Assembly (NCBI GenBank): GCA_025506515.1
Contig: CM046453.1
Coordinates: forward strand, 7,834,410-7,898,409
Reading direction: 5' to 3'
From: Flaveria trinervia
Taxonomy: Eukaryota > Streptophyta > Magnoliopsida > Asterales > Asteraceae
Length of the DNA: 64,000 bases
Shown here: in pieces, positions 35,391-47,794 of the stretch
Layout of the letters: each line of letters begins with the position of its first letter
Position numbering within the stretch: the first letter of the stretch is position 1
Made by a program: the position numbers and the translations under genes
Notes under the pieces: model-generated
The model's input: only the letters and a program-made list of their open reading frames with translations
Database searches by the model: none
What the model was told of the DNA's origin: nothing

Positions 35391-35612
35391 CATCACTATT
35401 ATTATCATTATTATCATTATTATTATTATTATTATTTATTATTATTATTATTCAGTATAAAAACACAGTGGTTATTTTTTTCATTTAGCAGAATCAGTCA
35501 GATACTAAATCAAACAGTCAAGTTTCAGTCAGATACAGATCCAGTCAAAACTTCTTACTGGATCAGCTTCTGACTCAGTCAAATGTTACTCAGTCAGCGC
35601 AATCAAACAGCC
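34738..35612. mobile_element. Non-autonomous TIR DNA transposon with GTCAG subterminal repeats
   Basis: The left end GGCTGTGTTTGATTTCCGC and the right end, read inversely, GGCTGTTTGATTGCGC form imperfect terminal inverted repeats. Both ends are packed with CTGAC/GTCAG motifs (34758-34912; 35487-35602). The middle holds a C-rich block (34905-35125) and an ATT microsatellite. No transposase is present. A clear target duplication is not visible, so superfamily is open (PIF/Tourist or hAT). Confidence 0.65.
35256..35453. repeat. ATT/TTA microsatellite
   Basis: Nearly 200 bases of TTA/ATT units with a few ATC and TATA interruptions, inside the TIR element. Confidence 0.95.
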
Positions 35613-35802
35613 TTAAGTGTACTTTAAAACACAATTTTTTTTCTTTCTTTTTTGTTTTTTTTGATTTGATTTGTTTTTGTTTTTTTGCTTTTTTTGTTTT
35701 TCTTTCATTAGAAGATAAAACGGCTTCATCGTCTCAACAAAATCAACCCTAATTACCATTTCTGTTGAAAACAAAGCTTTTGTGCAGATCAACGAAGAAC
35801 AA

Positions 35803-38800
35803 ATGATGAACGAAGAACAACGATCACAGCTTCTTCAATCAGCATCTCGTTTCCCCCCTCCACAAGGTATCATCATCTCTCTATATCAAAATTCATCAAT
35901 CACAACATCAATGTATATCAATTCCTAAAACCACCAATTTTCAATTTCAATTTCGAAGGAATTAAGCTCTCTTACGGCACTGCTGGATTCAGAGCCGATG
36001 CATCAATCCTACAATCGACAGTGTTCCGAATCGGGATAGTGGCGGCACTGAGGTCGTTGAAGACCGGTGGAGCTGTGATCGGATTGATGATTACCGCTTC
36101 ACACAACAAAGTCTCTGATAATGGCGTTAAGGTAGCTGATCCCGGTGGTGAAATGCTCACTCAAGAGTGGGAGCCGTTTGCTGATTCTGTTGCTAATGCT
36201 CCGGATCCTGAAAGTCTCATTCAGGTTGCATTTGGGGTTTTATTGTTTTTGTTTTCAGATTTGATTGTAGAAGATTGTATGTTAATTTGTAAGTTTTAAC
36301 CACTGTTTGATGCGATGGTGGGGTAGAGGTAGTAGTTTGAAGTTTGAACACCTACCCCTTGGTCTGGTTTAAATCCGTGAGTCGTTGCCTGTTGTTATGT
36401 TTTTGTTTTTTGTTTGATTGATTGTGTATTAAGGGAGAAGATCTTGATTTTGTTTTTTTGTTTCGTTGATTTTTTGAATTAGTTGATAGATGGATTTGTG
36501 AAGAAGGAAGACATACCACTTGATGGAGCAAAGGCTGCAACAGTATTGTTGGGAAGAGACACCAGGCCTAGTGGTGAATCTCTAATTGAGGCTGCAAAAC
36601 AAGTAAGATTATCCAATTGAAGTTTTGTTATTTTGTTTGGAAGAAGATCTCGATTTCAACGCTGCTTTTTTAAGCACTTGGATTATATGGAAAATCATCT
36701 GAATATTTTAATTGGAGAGTACTATGTTTCTTGTCTGAGATAGAAGTTGTGCTTCCTCTTTATGGAATAGAGGTGATAATGCTTGTTTAGGTTTTTAGCG
36801 TGGATGATTGTGAATCCAAAAGTTGTCATATTGGACATCTTTTTAATACCAATTTCTAATAACTTGGAAGTCATCATATTGGATATTTTTGAGTTGAAGA
36901 ACCCTTAAAATGCCGTCTCACTTAATATGATTTATGTTTTGATTACTTGGTATTGAATATCACATCTCTATTTTGGATCGTTCTCTCATTATTGAGCTAC
37001 ATTTGATGGTTACGGGTTAAATATTATAGATCCTTTTGGAATGCCCCTTTGCAACAAAAGCATTTCGTTTTCTGTAAATGCAAATGGAATGGTATTTATT
37101 GCAGATACAAGTTTTGAAGTAAGTTGCATCCATTTGAGTGTTAGATTACTTTGCATTTAAACAATCTCATTTGATGGTAAAACAACAACCACAGGCCAAA
37201 CCTATTGAGACCCATGTATAGACCTTGTATGATTAATAATTAGTCACAATCTCAATTTATTGTGCGAAGCATGAGGCTAATGGTGCTGGTGCATCCTGTA
37301 TCTCGAATAATTCCAGGGAATCTCTTCGGTAATCGGAGCCGTTGGGAGTGATATGGGCGTTGTAACGACTCCACAATTGCACTGGATGGTACGTGCAAGA
37401 AACAAGGACATGAAAGCCTCTGTCTCTGAGGTTGATTATTTTGATCAGCTTTCCACCTCTTTCAGGTTAGTTGATTTTCAACCGTGTATTTCATTTAATT
37501 TTCATTATTTAACTATATTGCTTAGATGCTTGATAGATCTGATACCCAAGAAGAGTCATCAAGGAATTGGGAAGTTAATTGTTGACTGTGCAAATGGAGT
37601 GGGTGGGGAGAAACTTCAAGTTTTGAAAGAAAAGTTAAATGGTTGGATGTCGAAATCCGTAATTCAGGTAAAGAAGGTATCCTAAATGAACAAGTTGGCG
37701 CTGATTATGTACAGAAGGAAAAGGTTGCTCCACAGGGGTTTGGTCTTCCTGATGTTGGTACAAGGTACAGATATATTTTTTAATATGTGTTAGGCATTAA
37801 ACATAACCTAAACCAATGTATCATAAGTAAAAGGTTCTAAATTAAAATTATTAGTGCACAATGGTAAGAGTAATAACTTGAATGGTCCTAGTGTTTCAGG
37901 TGTGCAAGTCTAGATGGAGATGCTGATCGTCTTGTATACTTTACAATTATACCAAATGGAAACAACCATATAAACCTGGTTGACGGGGACAAGATTTTGT
38001 CGTTGTTTGCTTTATTTATCAAAGATCAGCTAAGCATTCTCACAGATGATAAAAATGAATATCAACCTCGTGTTGGTGTAGTGCAGACAGCTTATGCTAA
38101 TGGTGCATCAACTAAATATCTAAACAAGTTGGGACTACAAGTTATATTTACACCCACAGGAGTCAAGTATTTGCATGAAAAGGCACAAGAGTATGATATT
38201 GGTATCTATTTTGAAGCAAACGGTCATGGAACCATATTATTCTCTGACCACTTCTTACGTTGGTTAGAGGATAGGAAGTCAACACAAAAAGGTATCTACT
38301 TTAATTGCCCCGTTGTGGTTTTTTAAGCAAATGGTTGATACTGAAAATCAACGTTGTTTGGTCTTTTGAAGATTTAGAAAAGCAGAATGCTGCTAAGAGG
38401 CTGTGGGCAGTCAGTAAGCTGATCAATCAAGCTGTGGGTGATGCCCTTAGTGGGTTGCTTTTGGTTGAAGCCATCTTACAGCATATGGAATGGTCAGTTG
38501 ATAAATGGAATGAACTTTACCATGATCTACCAAGCAGACAACTTAAGGTCACTTCAAACTTTTTTCTGTTTCAATGTCTTTTTTTTCTGGTGAATTAAAG
38601 GTGACAATTCTGACACATTGTCCGGTTATGATCTATATCTAATGGGTCAATAGGGAAATAAAAATAGTGTTAAGGAAACGGATCAAATAAGTTGAAAGTC
38701 ACCCAAAGTATTTTTTTAAGCATAAAATCTTTTAAATCATGAAAGTCAAAATAAATAGTTTATTATTAAAATATTAAATTTAAAAAAAAATCATATTTGA

Positions 38801-39489
38801 CATAGTAATTATTGATTTAACAACATATCTTTGGACAAAAGTGTTCTTGGTCCGTCAACCTAACCAGATTTGTTTTTACCATACCAAATATACATGTCAT
38901 CACCAGTGTCCTATCCGACATAATATTTAGGTGTCGCTATGTGTCCGTTCCTTTAACCTGGTGTGGGGTATGTTCTGATCTTATAATGCCTCCCAGTACT
39001 CTATGAGTCTATGTATTCATCAGTTGGCTTAAAGCATTTTCAATGTGCCGTCTTGTTCCTTCTGTTTAAATATGTTCGTTTAGTTTTCTCATGATCACTT
39101 CTAAATTTCAGGTGAAAGTTGCAGATAGAACTGCTGTTGTCACGACAAATGCAGAAACTATTGTCGAGAAGCCTCCTGGTATTCAAGAAGCTATCAATGC
39201 ATTAACAGGTAATTTGAGTGTATGTGTCCATTTTGACCGATTATTTTATGAACCAGTCAATTTGGTTGAATCCATCTTACAACGTTAGTGTTGTAATTGA
39301 ATTTGACAACACTAATTATTTGTTAAAATAATCACAGCAAATTACCATCAAGGCAGATGCTTTGTTAGACCATCTGGAACAGAGGATGTTGTGAGAGTTT
39401 ATGCAGAGGCAAACACACAGGAGGCAGCAGATGAGCTTGCCACTTCTGTAGCCAAACTCGTCGATCAGTTTCTTGGGTTCAATTTTTGA
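35803..39489 (+). CDS. PAGM: Phosphoacetylglucosamine mutase, nine coding exons, one frameshift
   Basis: Exons: 35803-35866, 35959-36224, 36483-36602, 37317-37465, 37526-37764, 37900-38291, 38372-38547, 39112-39208, 39338-39489, all with GT-AG introns. The enzyme turns GlcNAc-6-phosphate into GlcNAc-1-phosphate in the cytosolic UDP-GlcNAc pathway that feeds N-glycans and GPI anchors. Phosphoserine loop ITASHN (Ser about 69), metal loop DGDADR (about 285-290), sugar loop EANGHGT and phosphate loop RPSGT (about 512-516) are all present. Length would be about 551 residues, against about 556 in Arabidopsis. Exon 5 has 239 bases where 240 keep the frame. One T seems missing at 37642-37645 (GGTTGG), so the sequence as given stops at 37685 after about 252 residues. 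Everything else is intact, so a base-call error or a recent mutation fits better than an old pseudogene. Confidence 0.9.
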
Positions 39490-41078
39490 ACGTGAAGCAT
39501 AAGTTTCTTAAATTGATCGTAGGATAAATTTCTCAGGTAAAGGTTACACTAATCTTGTTATTTGAACTGCAACCTTACCTGCTTCTGCTACAATTAGTTT
39601 ACTCTCAAATGTTCGTTTTTTCATGATAGATTGATTTTCTCTATATATGATTTACAGATTTCAGACATCTTTTTGGAATTTCTAATGGTGCAACTGTTTT
39701 AAGAATGTCATAAAGGCTTGCAACCTATAGTATTTTTTTATAGTATTTTTCGTATAATTTCTTATTCGCTTGCAATTCAAACAAATCAATAACCATTGCA
39801 TCTATGCTTGTGAAAATCAGACCGAGTTCTTCTCCAATGTAGATCAATTGTATCATCCTTTACAGATTATCTATCCAGTTAATGAGTTAAAATCCAAAAG
39901 TTACATTTTATAAGTTGTCACAAAATGAACGGAGTGGGTCAGGTTGGTTAACAAGTCATGGACTAACTTGCGAAAACCTTTTAAACAGTGATATAACTGA
40001 AGATAAACAAACAGAAAGGAACAACCAAATATTTAAAAGATTTATTCTCTGCTTCTCTGCAACAATAACTCATCCTCCGATCCATGGGGCCACAATAATC
40101 CTTCGACTATGCAAATTTGAATCTCAGACCGACGTCATCTTCTTCTTAGATCCTCACCTTTAATTTCATGCTGGCTCGTGAACATGAGCAAGCTCAAGTT
40201 GTAAGCGAGTTGCGTACGAGCTCAAGCTCTTAGCTCAGTTATGATTTCAAGCTGAGCTAAGCTATTGTTCGTTTATTGAGCTCAAGCTAACCCCGACTCA
40301 TAAGGGTTGATATTTATAAGCTTATTGCTCGTTATTAAGACAAATCCTATGCATTGTTCATAATTTTACATATTCTTATAACTGATAAAATATGATTTAA
40401 TTTCTTTAATTTGAAACGTTAAGGGATTCGAATCAAACTGTAAAAACATGAATTCGAGCTTTAAAATGGTTGTATCATTCCTACCGATCACTTGCCGCTA
40501 GACCACTAAAAGTAAAATCCATCGGTAGTAATCCTGAACATTAACGTGTTGACTTTATGTTTGACTTTAGCATTATATTCTAACTGAAACTGTAAAAACT
40601 AACAATTTCCCTTTCAGGATCATGGTGTTATTGGCCAAGAGTAGGACCATATGCATGTGGGTTCTTGTAACAGTGCCAAAACTCCCTCATTCATGTGGCC
40701 AATATATATGAAATAGACAAATGCAAATACAATCATGACCTCACATTATCTATGTTTCAATTTCCTACTATTTCAAATCTATTCTATTTTGGAGGTTTTG
40801 TTTCACCTTTTGGGTGCTTTCAAATTGGAAATACTAATAATGTTAGTTTCAAGCATCTTGATGTTTTAGCCAAATTGATCAAAATCTTCCTTCTTATTCG
40901 GGGCACAAATGCGTCGCGCTATGCTTCGTTTACCTTAATACTTTAGTGGATTCTTATCATATCTATTTGTATCAACATAAAGTTCCAAAAACAGTTGCTT
41001 GTTTGTTTATGCCCATTCTTTTCATACATGTTACCCACAAACTATTGACAAAACTGTTGCATACACATATTCAAGTAT
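39490..41078. other. Intergenic sequence between PAGM and GA3ox
   Basis: It holds the two convergent 3' ends. At 40165-40330 a block rich in GAGCTC/AAGCTC (GAGCTCAAGCTCTTAGCTC, TTGAGCTCAAGC) looks like a dispersed MITE-type repeat. No gene is seen. Confidence 0.55.
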
Positions 41079-42833
41079 TCAACCAACTTGCACGCGGTTG
41101 TGATCGTTCGCATCGACAAATCCATTTAGAGGCGCGCATAAACGGACCGAAGACAACGCCTTGTTGAAGTGTTTTGCCTTTGCGCCAAGATACTCGCTCC
41201 ATGTAACTGGTCGAAATAGAGGAGGGTGAACTTTGTCTGTAAGTTTTGAAAGAGGCGAGATTTGAACATTAGACGGCGGCCCATAAAGATAAGCCACTGA
41301 CAACCGGTGTTGGGTTCGGTTCACCATGGCGCGATGCAGCACGCTGGTGTACAACCCGTTGGATAGTATGTGAAGGAGGTCTCCTACATTGACAACAAGT
41401 GCATGATGGATTGGTGGGACGGTGACCCAACCGGTCCCTTCCTTATGAGCCTGGAGTCCACTTGTGTTGTTTTGGTGAAGGATGGTTAAAAGGGTCGAAT
41501 CGGTGTGGGCCGCTAGACCCATGGCTCGGTCTGGGTCGGGACATGCTGGGTATGAGTTCAGTTGCAAGGCTGGAGTTGATCCCTGTAAACAAGCCCATTT
41601 GACATCATCCATTGTGACACCTAATGATCCCAAAATCAATGACATGAGTTTTTGAGCTAAATTGTTCATCTCTTTCTTGTACTCTTCAATCACATCACTG
41701 CAAAAGATCAATCACCAAAAATTGTCATATAATGGTCCAGAAGTTTTGACCAAAGTATTCACTATTACAACAAATTTTCAGACAAAATAGTTGTTTTTCA
41801 ACTTATACACTAGATCCATGTAGGTCTACTGTTATTTAATTATTGTATCTATAGGGTATTCAAGTATAGGGGAGAGTTTTATACAAAATACAATTTTTTT
41901 CACGAGAACAACGAGAACAAATAAAAATTTCATTTTTTTTCAATCTTAAACTTTTTAAAAATACTAGAAAATAATAAGATGCAATTTTAGTTCATCTATC
42001 TAGAATTAATAAAAAACATGAACAAATTTTGTTTATTTATTGAATCACCTACACATATGTAGGTAACATTTAAAATAAAAAAAAACATATGAAAAGATTA
42101 TTTTAATTTCTTTTATTTTAATTTCTTTTAGATATCACACACATTTGTACGTTGAAACTAAAAGATTTTTAATAAATGAATCACAATAAAAAAGAAATTA
42201 AATGGTTTTGGTTTCTTCTAGCATTAATTTAATGTTACCCATCAAGTATAATATTATTATCTACAAACAGAAACCTTATGTAACCCCAAAAAACACACAA
42301 AATCAATATACAATCTCCTTCACTTCTTATGATGCATGCAAATTATAGTGTATGCATCAATATTAAAGGATTAATCTTTACCAGAATCTACTATAACAGT
42401 TGGGCCAGAGTTTATGTGCGTGTTCATATGGCGATCTGACGATGGTGAACCCTTCGGACCACATGAGTTTAGGGAAAAACGACGATATCCTCGCAACCCC
42501 ATAGCCCGAAACACCATTTGGGGCTCTAGCAGCTAGTAACTTTTGCTGAATGGGAAGTGTAAACAACTTTCTACCAGCATCCTCCATTTCTTCAAGAAGA
42601 TTTGAAGGGACACCATGATTGGTGACTTGAAACACACCCCATGTTTTGCATGCATGGCCTATGAGTCTCATGGCATTTGGGCTGTTGAGGTTGATCACAG
42701 GCACTGGATCAGGGCCCAATGATGCATAAGAAGCTGTTGACTCATGATCAAGTGATGACCATGCATGTGATTCTGGCAATTCTTTCATGGAGTTTAAGTC
42801 TAGATGATTTTGATTGGATGGTATTGTATGCAT
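41079..42833 (-). CDS. GA3ox: Gibberellin 3-beta-dioxygenase, two exons
   Basis: Exon 1 is 42833-42382 and exon 2 is 41697-41079. The single GT-AG intron splits a Cys codon, and the product is 356 residues, as usual for GA3ox. It is a cytosolic 2-oxoglutarate/Fe(II) dioxygenase that makes active GA4 and GA1 from GA9 and GA20. The N-terminal DIOX_N domain shows IGHACKTWGVFQVTNHGVP and VSGYGVARIS. The iron ligands are His215, Asp217 (AAHTDSTLL) and His272 (SVLHR), and Arg282/Ser284 (RLS) bind 2-oxoglutarate. GFTIVRSP and KLWP are typical of the GA3ox subfamily. An in-frame ATG at 43061 exists, but the extra 76 residues match no family member and lie upstream of a TATA box, so I chose 42833. The frame is intact. 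The C-terminal tail after FNKALS is longer than in Arabidopsis GA3ox1. Confidence 0.95.
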
Positions 42834-42913
42834 GTTGTAGTGTGGTAAATAGTGAACACTTGTAATGGGGAGAGTGAAGAAGATATGATGAGTGAAATGT
42901 GGTGTTTGTACTG

Positions 42914-42921
42914 TATATAAA
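42914..42921 (-). promoter_or_regulatory. TATA box of the GA3ox gene
   Basis: The minus strand reads CCTTTATATACAG about 85 bases upstream of the chosen ATG. A pyrimidine-rich leader lies between (CTTCTTCACTCTCCCC). Position and sequence fit a plant TATA box. Confidence 0.6.
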
Positions 42922-43199
42922 GGGTTGTGGGCTTGAAGGGACAAAAATGGTGGGGTATGATGATAATTGTCTTCTTTGTATGTGTGTTTATGTATAGTGT
43001 TTGTTGTTAGGCTATGTTGTAGGGTGGTTTTGTAATATAACAACTTTGTTTTGCCAATCATGTTTATAATGGTTTATTATTTTCAAAATGTTTCATATTA
43101 GTTCTGTAAAAATGAAACACTTTAATAGAAGTATTAACTAGGATCATAAGTATTAACTAGGAACATATTATAAAGAATAAAGATCGATAATCTTACCTT

Positions 43200-43975
43200 T
43201 CATACCAATCAAATGTTGTTCGTTTTGTACACTTAGGAGTGTGTGGATTAGGTTTTGGTTGCCTAAGTGAAAACTTTCCGGTAAGTTACTAGTCATGGAC
43301 TACTAAGCACACTTAAATATCAAGTTACTCTCTCATTCATAGTCAATACCTCCAAAACATGTCTTATCCGTAGCCACTATCTCCAAAATACGTAGTGATA
43401 TTTGAGGAGAGCCATGTATGTCTCATATGGACAAAATAAAATATTGTGAGACTTGCGTATGGTGTCACAAACACCCTCTTGGAACTCGTCATATTAGATG
43501 AGGTTTGCCTCATTGTCACATGCGGAATAAAACATGTGTGACTCTGATATCATTTGTAGCATTCGCTATATCTTATAAACCAATATTATTTGTTTTGCTT
43601 ATCATGAACTAGGTTTCGGTTATCTAAGTGAGACCTTCTCACGAGGTAGCTCATCATGAATTGCTTTTACTCAATTACAATTGACTCTGTAGTTCTTTTA
43701 TTCATACTCAATGTGTTCAAAACATGTTGGGAATATTTAAAACAAGGAATTCCTATCATCTCTCCTGTGAACAAACAAAATGTCAAAGTAAGGGTAACTT
43801 TTAACATTTGGAGTTGTAGGTTATCTTTGTTGAAGTTGTAGATGTTCACCATATTTTTTCATCAGGAAATGTTGCATCTTTTAACAAAACAAATACTTAC
43901 AAGTTAAGCTCTTTAAACATCAATCTTGATAGTTTTTATCTTTAGTTCAAACAAACCTAAATTGCTTGTAGCACT
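43200..43975. repeat. Two diverged direct repeats around a primer-site-like motif
   Basis: TTAGGTTTTGGTTGCCTAAG at about 43250 and CTAGGTTTCGGTTATCTAAG at about 43609 begin two related segments about 360 bases apart. Between them is GACTCTGATATCATTTGTA (about 43540-43558), close to the complement of the initiator-tRNA primer site commonly found beside LTRs. This may be an old TRIM-type element on the minus strand. No coding capacity is seen. Confidence 0.35.
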
Positions 43976-44169
43976 AGGGCTGAGGAAACCCTCGTATCAT
44001 AAAACCCCACCACACCATGAACCCACCAATCATAAATTGTCATATCAATCATATCATACTACACCAAACAACCATTTTTGAAGGAGGCATTCATGCCACA
44101 AAAAATAATGTTTTTTTTAATACAACTCTAAATTAAAAAGTTACAAAATAAATATCTTAAATATAAAAA

Positions 44170-45290
44170 TACCGTAACGTAATAAACTAATCTTCGTCAT
44201 CTGAAACCATGATATCCATATTTTCTGTAACATGTTCCATAAGATTAAATCAAAGCCTAAAATGTATATACTCATCACGCAACTCCAAAATTTTATTTTT
44301 GTTCTCGACTGAATTGGTCGCTGGGTCTCGAACGTGCATCGGATAAATAATGTTGCTATCATTTTTATATTCATTTTGGAGTATAATGCATACGTACATA
44401 TGATTACTTATTTTTCTATCTTCATCGCCCTTGCCGGTTGTGCGAGTATTTGTCATTTCGTTTTTAAAACACCAAAAGCTCGCTCGACGTCTTTTTTTAC
44501 GGACTCTTGCATTTTTTAAAAATTTGTATTCATTTTACTCCTCTGGATAAGAATATAATTTCAAAAAAGTTAACTAATAAGAATATACACCGCTGGCGAG
44601 GTAGTAACCACGTTCATATTGATGCCCATTAACATGAAACAAACAACTCAGAGCAGTTCCATTCAACTTGAGAGTAAAGAGTGGAGACTGATGGAGAACA
44701 TTAATGTTGTTAGAATCGGATATACACCAAAATACACATGCCAAAACCATAAAAGCTTGTAATGCCATGGCGTTAAGAATGAGAGTTAATCCATTGTGAT
44801 CACCTCGATAATATTGCCATTGCGAACACATATTCTTCAAGCCCAATGAGTGCAATCAATGCTACAGAGCATTCCTGGAATGCCATATCTATATTGATGT
44901 GTATCGTACAATGATGTAATGTCATGGCTAATGGATCTTTGAAAAAAATCATCACCATATTAAATAACAATAGTGTTGCAAAAATAATAAAAACATTCAT
45001 ATGATTTTATAGTAGACATAGCTAAAATATTCGTCGTATGTGTCCGGCGAATTATCTACGGCGAGTTGCCGATGTTTATTTTTGTATTTATGTGGAACTT
45101 TTTTCCACCCCTATCAAATAATTTTTGAAACCATTTAAAATTATTGTATATATCTTCAACAATCCGTAGAATAAATCCCGAGGCAACTGAAACCTATCTC
45201 TAAACATCTCTTCTTTAAAATTTGGGTACTCCATAAAATCATTCGTATAGAAGAACATTATTAGCCACATTAACATCACGTTTCAAAATT
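44170..45290 (-). pseudogene. PIF/Harbinger transposase remnant
   Basis: Reading leftward on the minus strand: an N-terminal segment EYPNFKEEMFRDRFQLPRDL (about 45235-45175), then GIPGMLCSIDCTHWA (about 44884-44840) with the first catalytic Asp. After a frameshift comes WQYYRGDHNGLTLILNAMALQ, then SDSNNINVLHQSPLF (about 44718-44675), VNGHQYERGYYLASG (about 44625) and KKDVERAFGVLK (about 44500-44465) with the catalytic Glu. The last block is HMYVCIIL. Such DDE transposases cut and paste PIF/Harbinger elements, with TTA-type targets. Stops and shifts break every segment, and the usual second Asp in the NNDINVL-type block is missing. Terminal repeats could not be fixed. Confidence 0.85.
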
Positions 45291-45329
45291 TGTTTTCTTG
45301 AACTTTTCGTTTTTTCAACCTCGTCAACA

Positions 45330-47790
45330 TGTTTGACGAGAAGGCTAAAAAATTCCAACCCGATCAATTCAAACTATGTGAAGGTTAAGAAGGAATATAA
45401 TATTGGCATAACATTTTAATATAGTATGATTGGAAGAAATATAAGAGAAATATTTGAGAGTTTTAGAATAAGAGAGGGGGGCGGTGGTTAACCTGAACGG
45501 TTGGATTTTGGATGGAAGACACAACGAGAGGGCCGCAAATGCACGCTATGCGGTGTGAAAAAGAGGCGTCGGCGGTGTTGTCATGCGGCTCCGGGGCACA
45601 CACGAGGCATGATTTGTACACTCCCACCACCCTTAGTAACAAATATTCGTTTTAACGAAATATTCTGTGTGTTATAAGGGTAAGTTTTGAATTAGGATGA
45701 TAAGAGGATAAAAATAAAAAGGACCAAGTTGTCTTTTATAGTAAGAATCGAGAGTCTCTCTCTTGTTCACGTGAACTTGTCTTGTCTTGAAGCAAAAACA
45801 CAACTGTATCATTTGGTATTATAAGGCTAATTACAATAGTGTCATTTTGTCCAAAACCCATTTGGGGGCTCATTACTATCCACTTTTATATACCACCTAC
45901 TTGACTCTTGCTTCATCTAATAGTTTCCTTATTCTTTCTTTAGAAACCTCAATCTCCATCTTATGACCCTGATCTAAACCAGGAGTCAACATTGACTGAT
46001 CCGGTTCTTGCTTTTATATTTAGACCTTTAACACGTCGCTAATGGCCGGTTAGACAATTATATAGAAGTGATTAAAGTTTAATACGTCTAGGATACATTA
46101 TGGTCAAGGAGCCCAAAATTCTCCCTTTTTGACAATTAACATCAGTTAGACATCGATACCTAGAAATGAGCTCCTAATTGGTATATAGTATGCAACTATG
46201 CATGGTAAACAATGTATGTAGAGATAAATATAAGTTATTTAATAGATAAATAGTATACTTTTAGTGGTATTAAATAATACATTTTGACCACAATAGTTGA
46301 TTAGGCAGCAATTTGTTTTTTCACGATGCTCCAACTCATTACAAAAATCTTGCCCAATACTGGCGACACATCTAGCGACGACGTGCGTTGTCCCTATAAG
46401 CTAGGATATAATGATGGCATGTCGTGACTACTATCTTTCTAGTGGTTTTGTATATGCACAAACGGATATGCACACTAAAAAGCATCACTGAAGAGTGAGT
46501 TATAGTTTTACTTTTAGAAAATAACTTTAACATAGTCTATCATGCCTTAACTTTACTATAGCATTATAATTCATATAATCCTTTATGAAGTATTTTTGGC
46601 TTTAGTTTTGCTTTATTTTGTCTGTGTAGTTGCACTAGTGCAAGACTCCTTTACCTATGTCCTTATGATTAGTATAACTATATTATATCTTTACTTTAAC
46701 AGGAGCTTGTACTCATACAAGACTTCTGTAACTATTGCTTGTATGGTACGAACAAATCCTTTTATTGTTGCTTACATCAAATGGAAGACTCCCGTCACTT
46801 GCCTTTATGCTTGTTATTTGCAACGAATGCAAGACTTCTATCGTTTGCCATCATGCAAGATTCTTATGTCAATGCTTAAAATACATCAAGACATCTTGCA
46901 AGAGTCCTTTATCACACTTTATCATCCAAAGTTTGCTTTAGCAGGGTAATTGTTCATGAAACATTATTCAAGATTATTTCACATGTGAACCTATGTCTCT
47001 AGACGGTCTTCGTCTTTCTTTAATCTAGCTAATTTTGTGAGTGTGATTATCTTCATCTCTTTACCACATTTTATCTTAGTTGTGCTTTATCTGTACAACA
47101 CTTTAGCTTTTTACCTTACTATAATGTATTATACTTTAACTATTTGTAATTTGCTAATCTATACACAATACTATGAATTGGAAAGGCTATAACTTTGGAA
47201 TTTTCACAAATGTGATATGTTGGTAAACTCTACTTACGGAAGTTACACGAAAATTCTGGGTCTTTATTAGTTGCAAAGGTTAAACCTCTCTTATGGAGGT
47301 TATGGTTAGTTACAGATACTTTATTCTTTATTAGTTTTATAAGGTTCTCTATTTATAGAGGATTTAACCGGTTATGAAGCAACAATCCTTCAGAGGCAAA
47401 GGCTATGAGACAATTATGGGGACTTTATCATTTGCCAAGGTTAGCTGAAACCTTCCAATATTTGTTTGATTACTCAACAAATTTACCATCACATTAATTA
47501 AAGATGCTATATTTGATTAAAATAGCTAATATTTACAGGTTTTAAAAGAATAGTTTTTTAGGAAAGAACACACATAAATAAAGTATGCGTAAAACTGTAA
47601 CATTTGTCATAGAACTTTATCCTTCTTTGTAAAAAACTTTAGCATGTATTTAAGACTCGATAAGAAACAAGTTAATATACCGGTCTTAGCTACCATTATT
47701 ACGTAAGGGTAAGTAAGGTCGTTTTCACAGGGAATATATGAAAAATGTTTAACGATATGACTCGATTAACTTAAAGAAACAAACTTTATA
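45330..47790. other. Intergenic sequence with degenerate short repeats
   Basis: A GC-richer patch at 45480-45620 may be the 5' flank of the Harbinger element. At 46625-46920 phrases like GCAAGACTTCTATC, ACAAGACTTCTGTAAC and GCAAGACTCCTTTACC recur at irregular 35-60 base spacing. They create a 117-residue open frame that resembles no protein I know. No gene is supported. Confidence 0.45.
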
Positions 47791-47794
47791 ATTA

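Noticed and set aside
35220..35573. 117-residue Tyr/Ile-rich protein
   Set aside because: It is only the translation of the ATT microsatellite.
34733..35615. Exact TSD for the TIR element
   Set aside because: The flanks TCTAA and TTAAG are inverted and not direct, so no duplication can be claimed.
35803..39489. Two separate PAGM half-genes
   Set aside because: All exon phases connect once the single missing base is allowed for, so one gene with one break is simpler.
42834..43061. Upstream in-frame start for GA3ox
   Set aside because: The added 76 residues are unlike any GA3ox N-terminus and overlap the TATA box at 42914.
46596..46949. 117-residue ORF as a gene
   Set aside because: It is made of degenerate short DNA repeats, has no recognisable domain, and there is no gene context.
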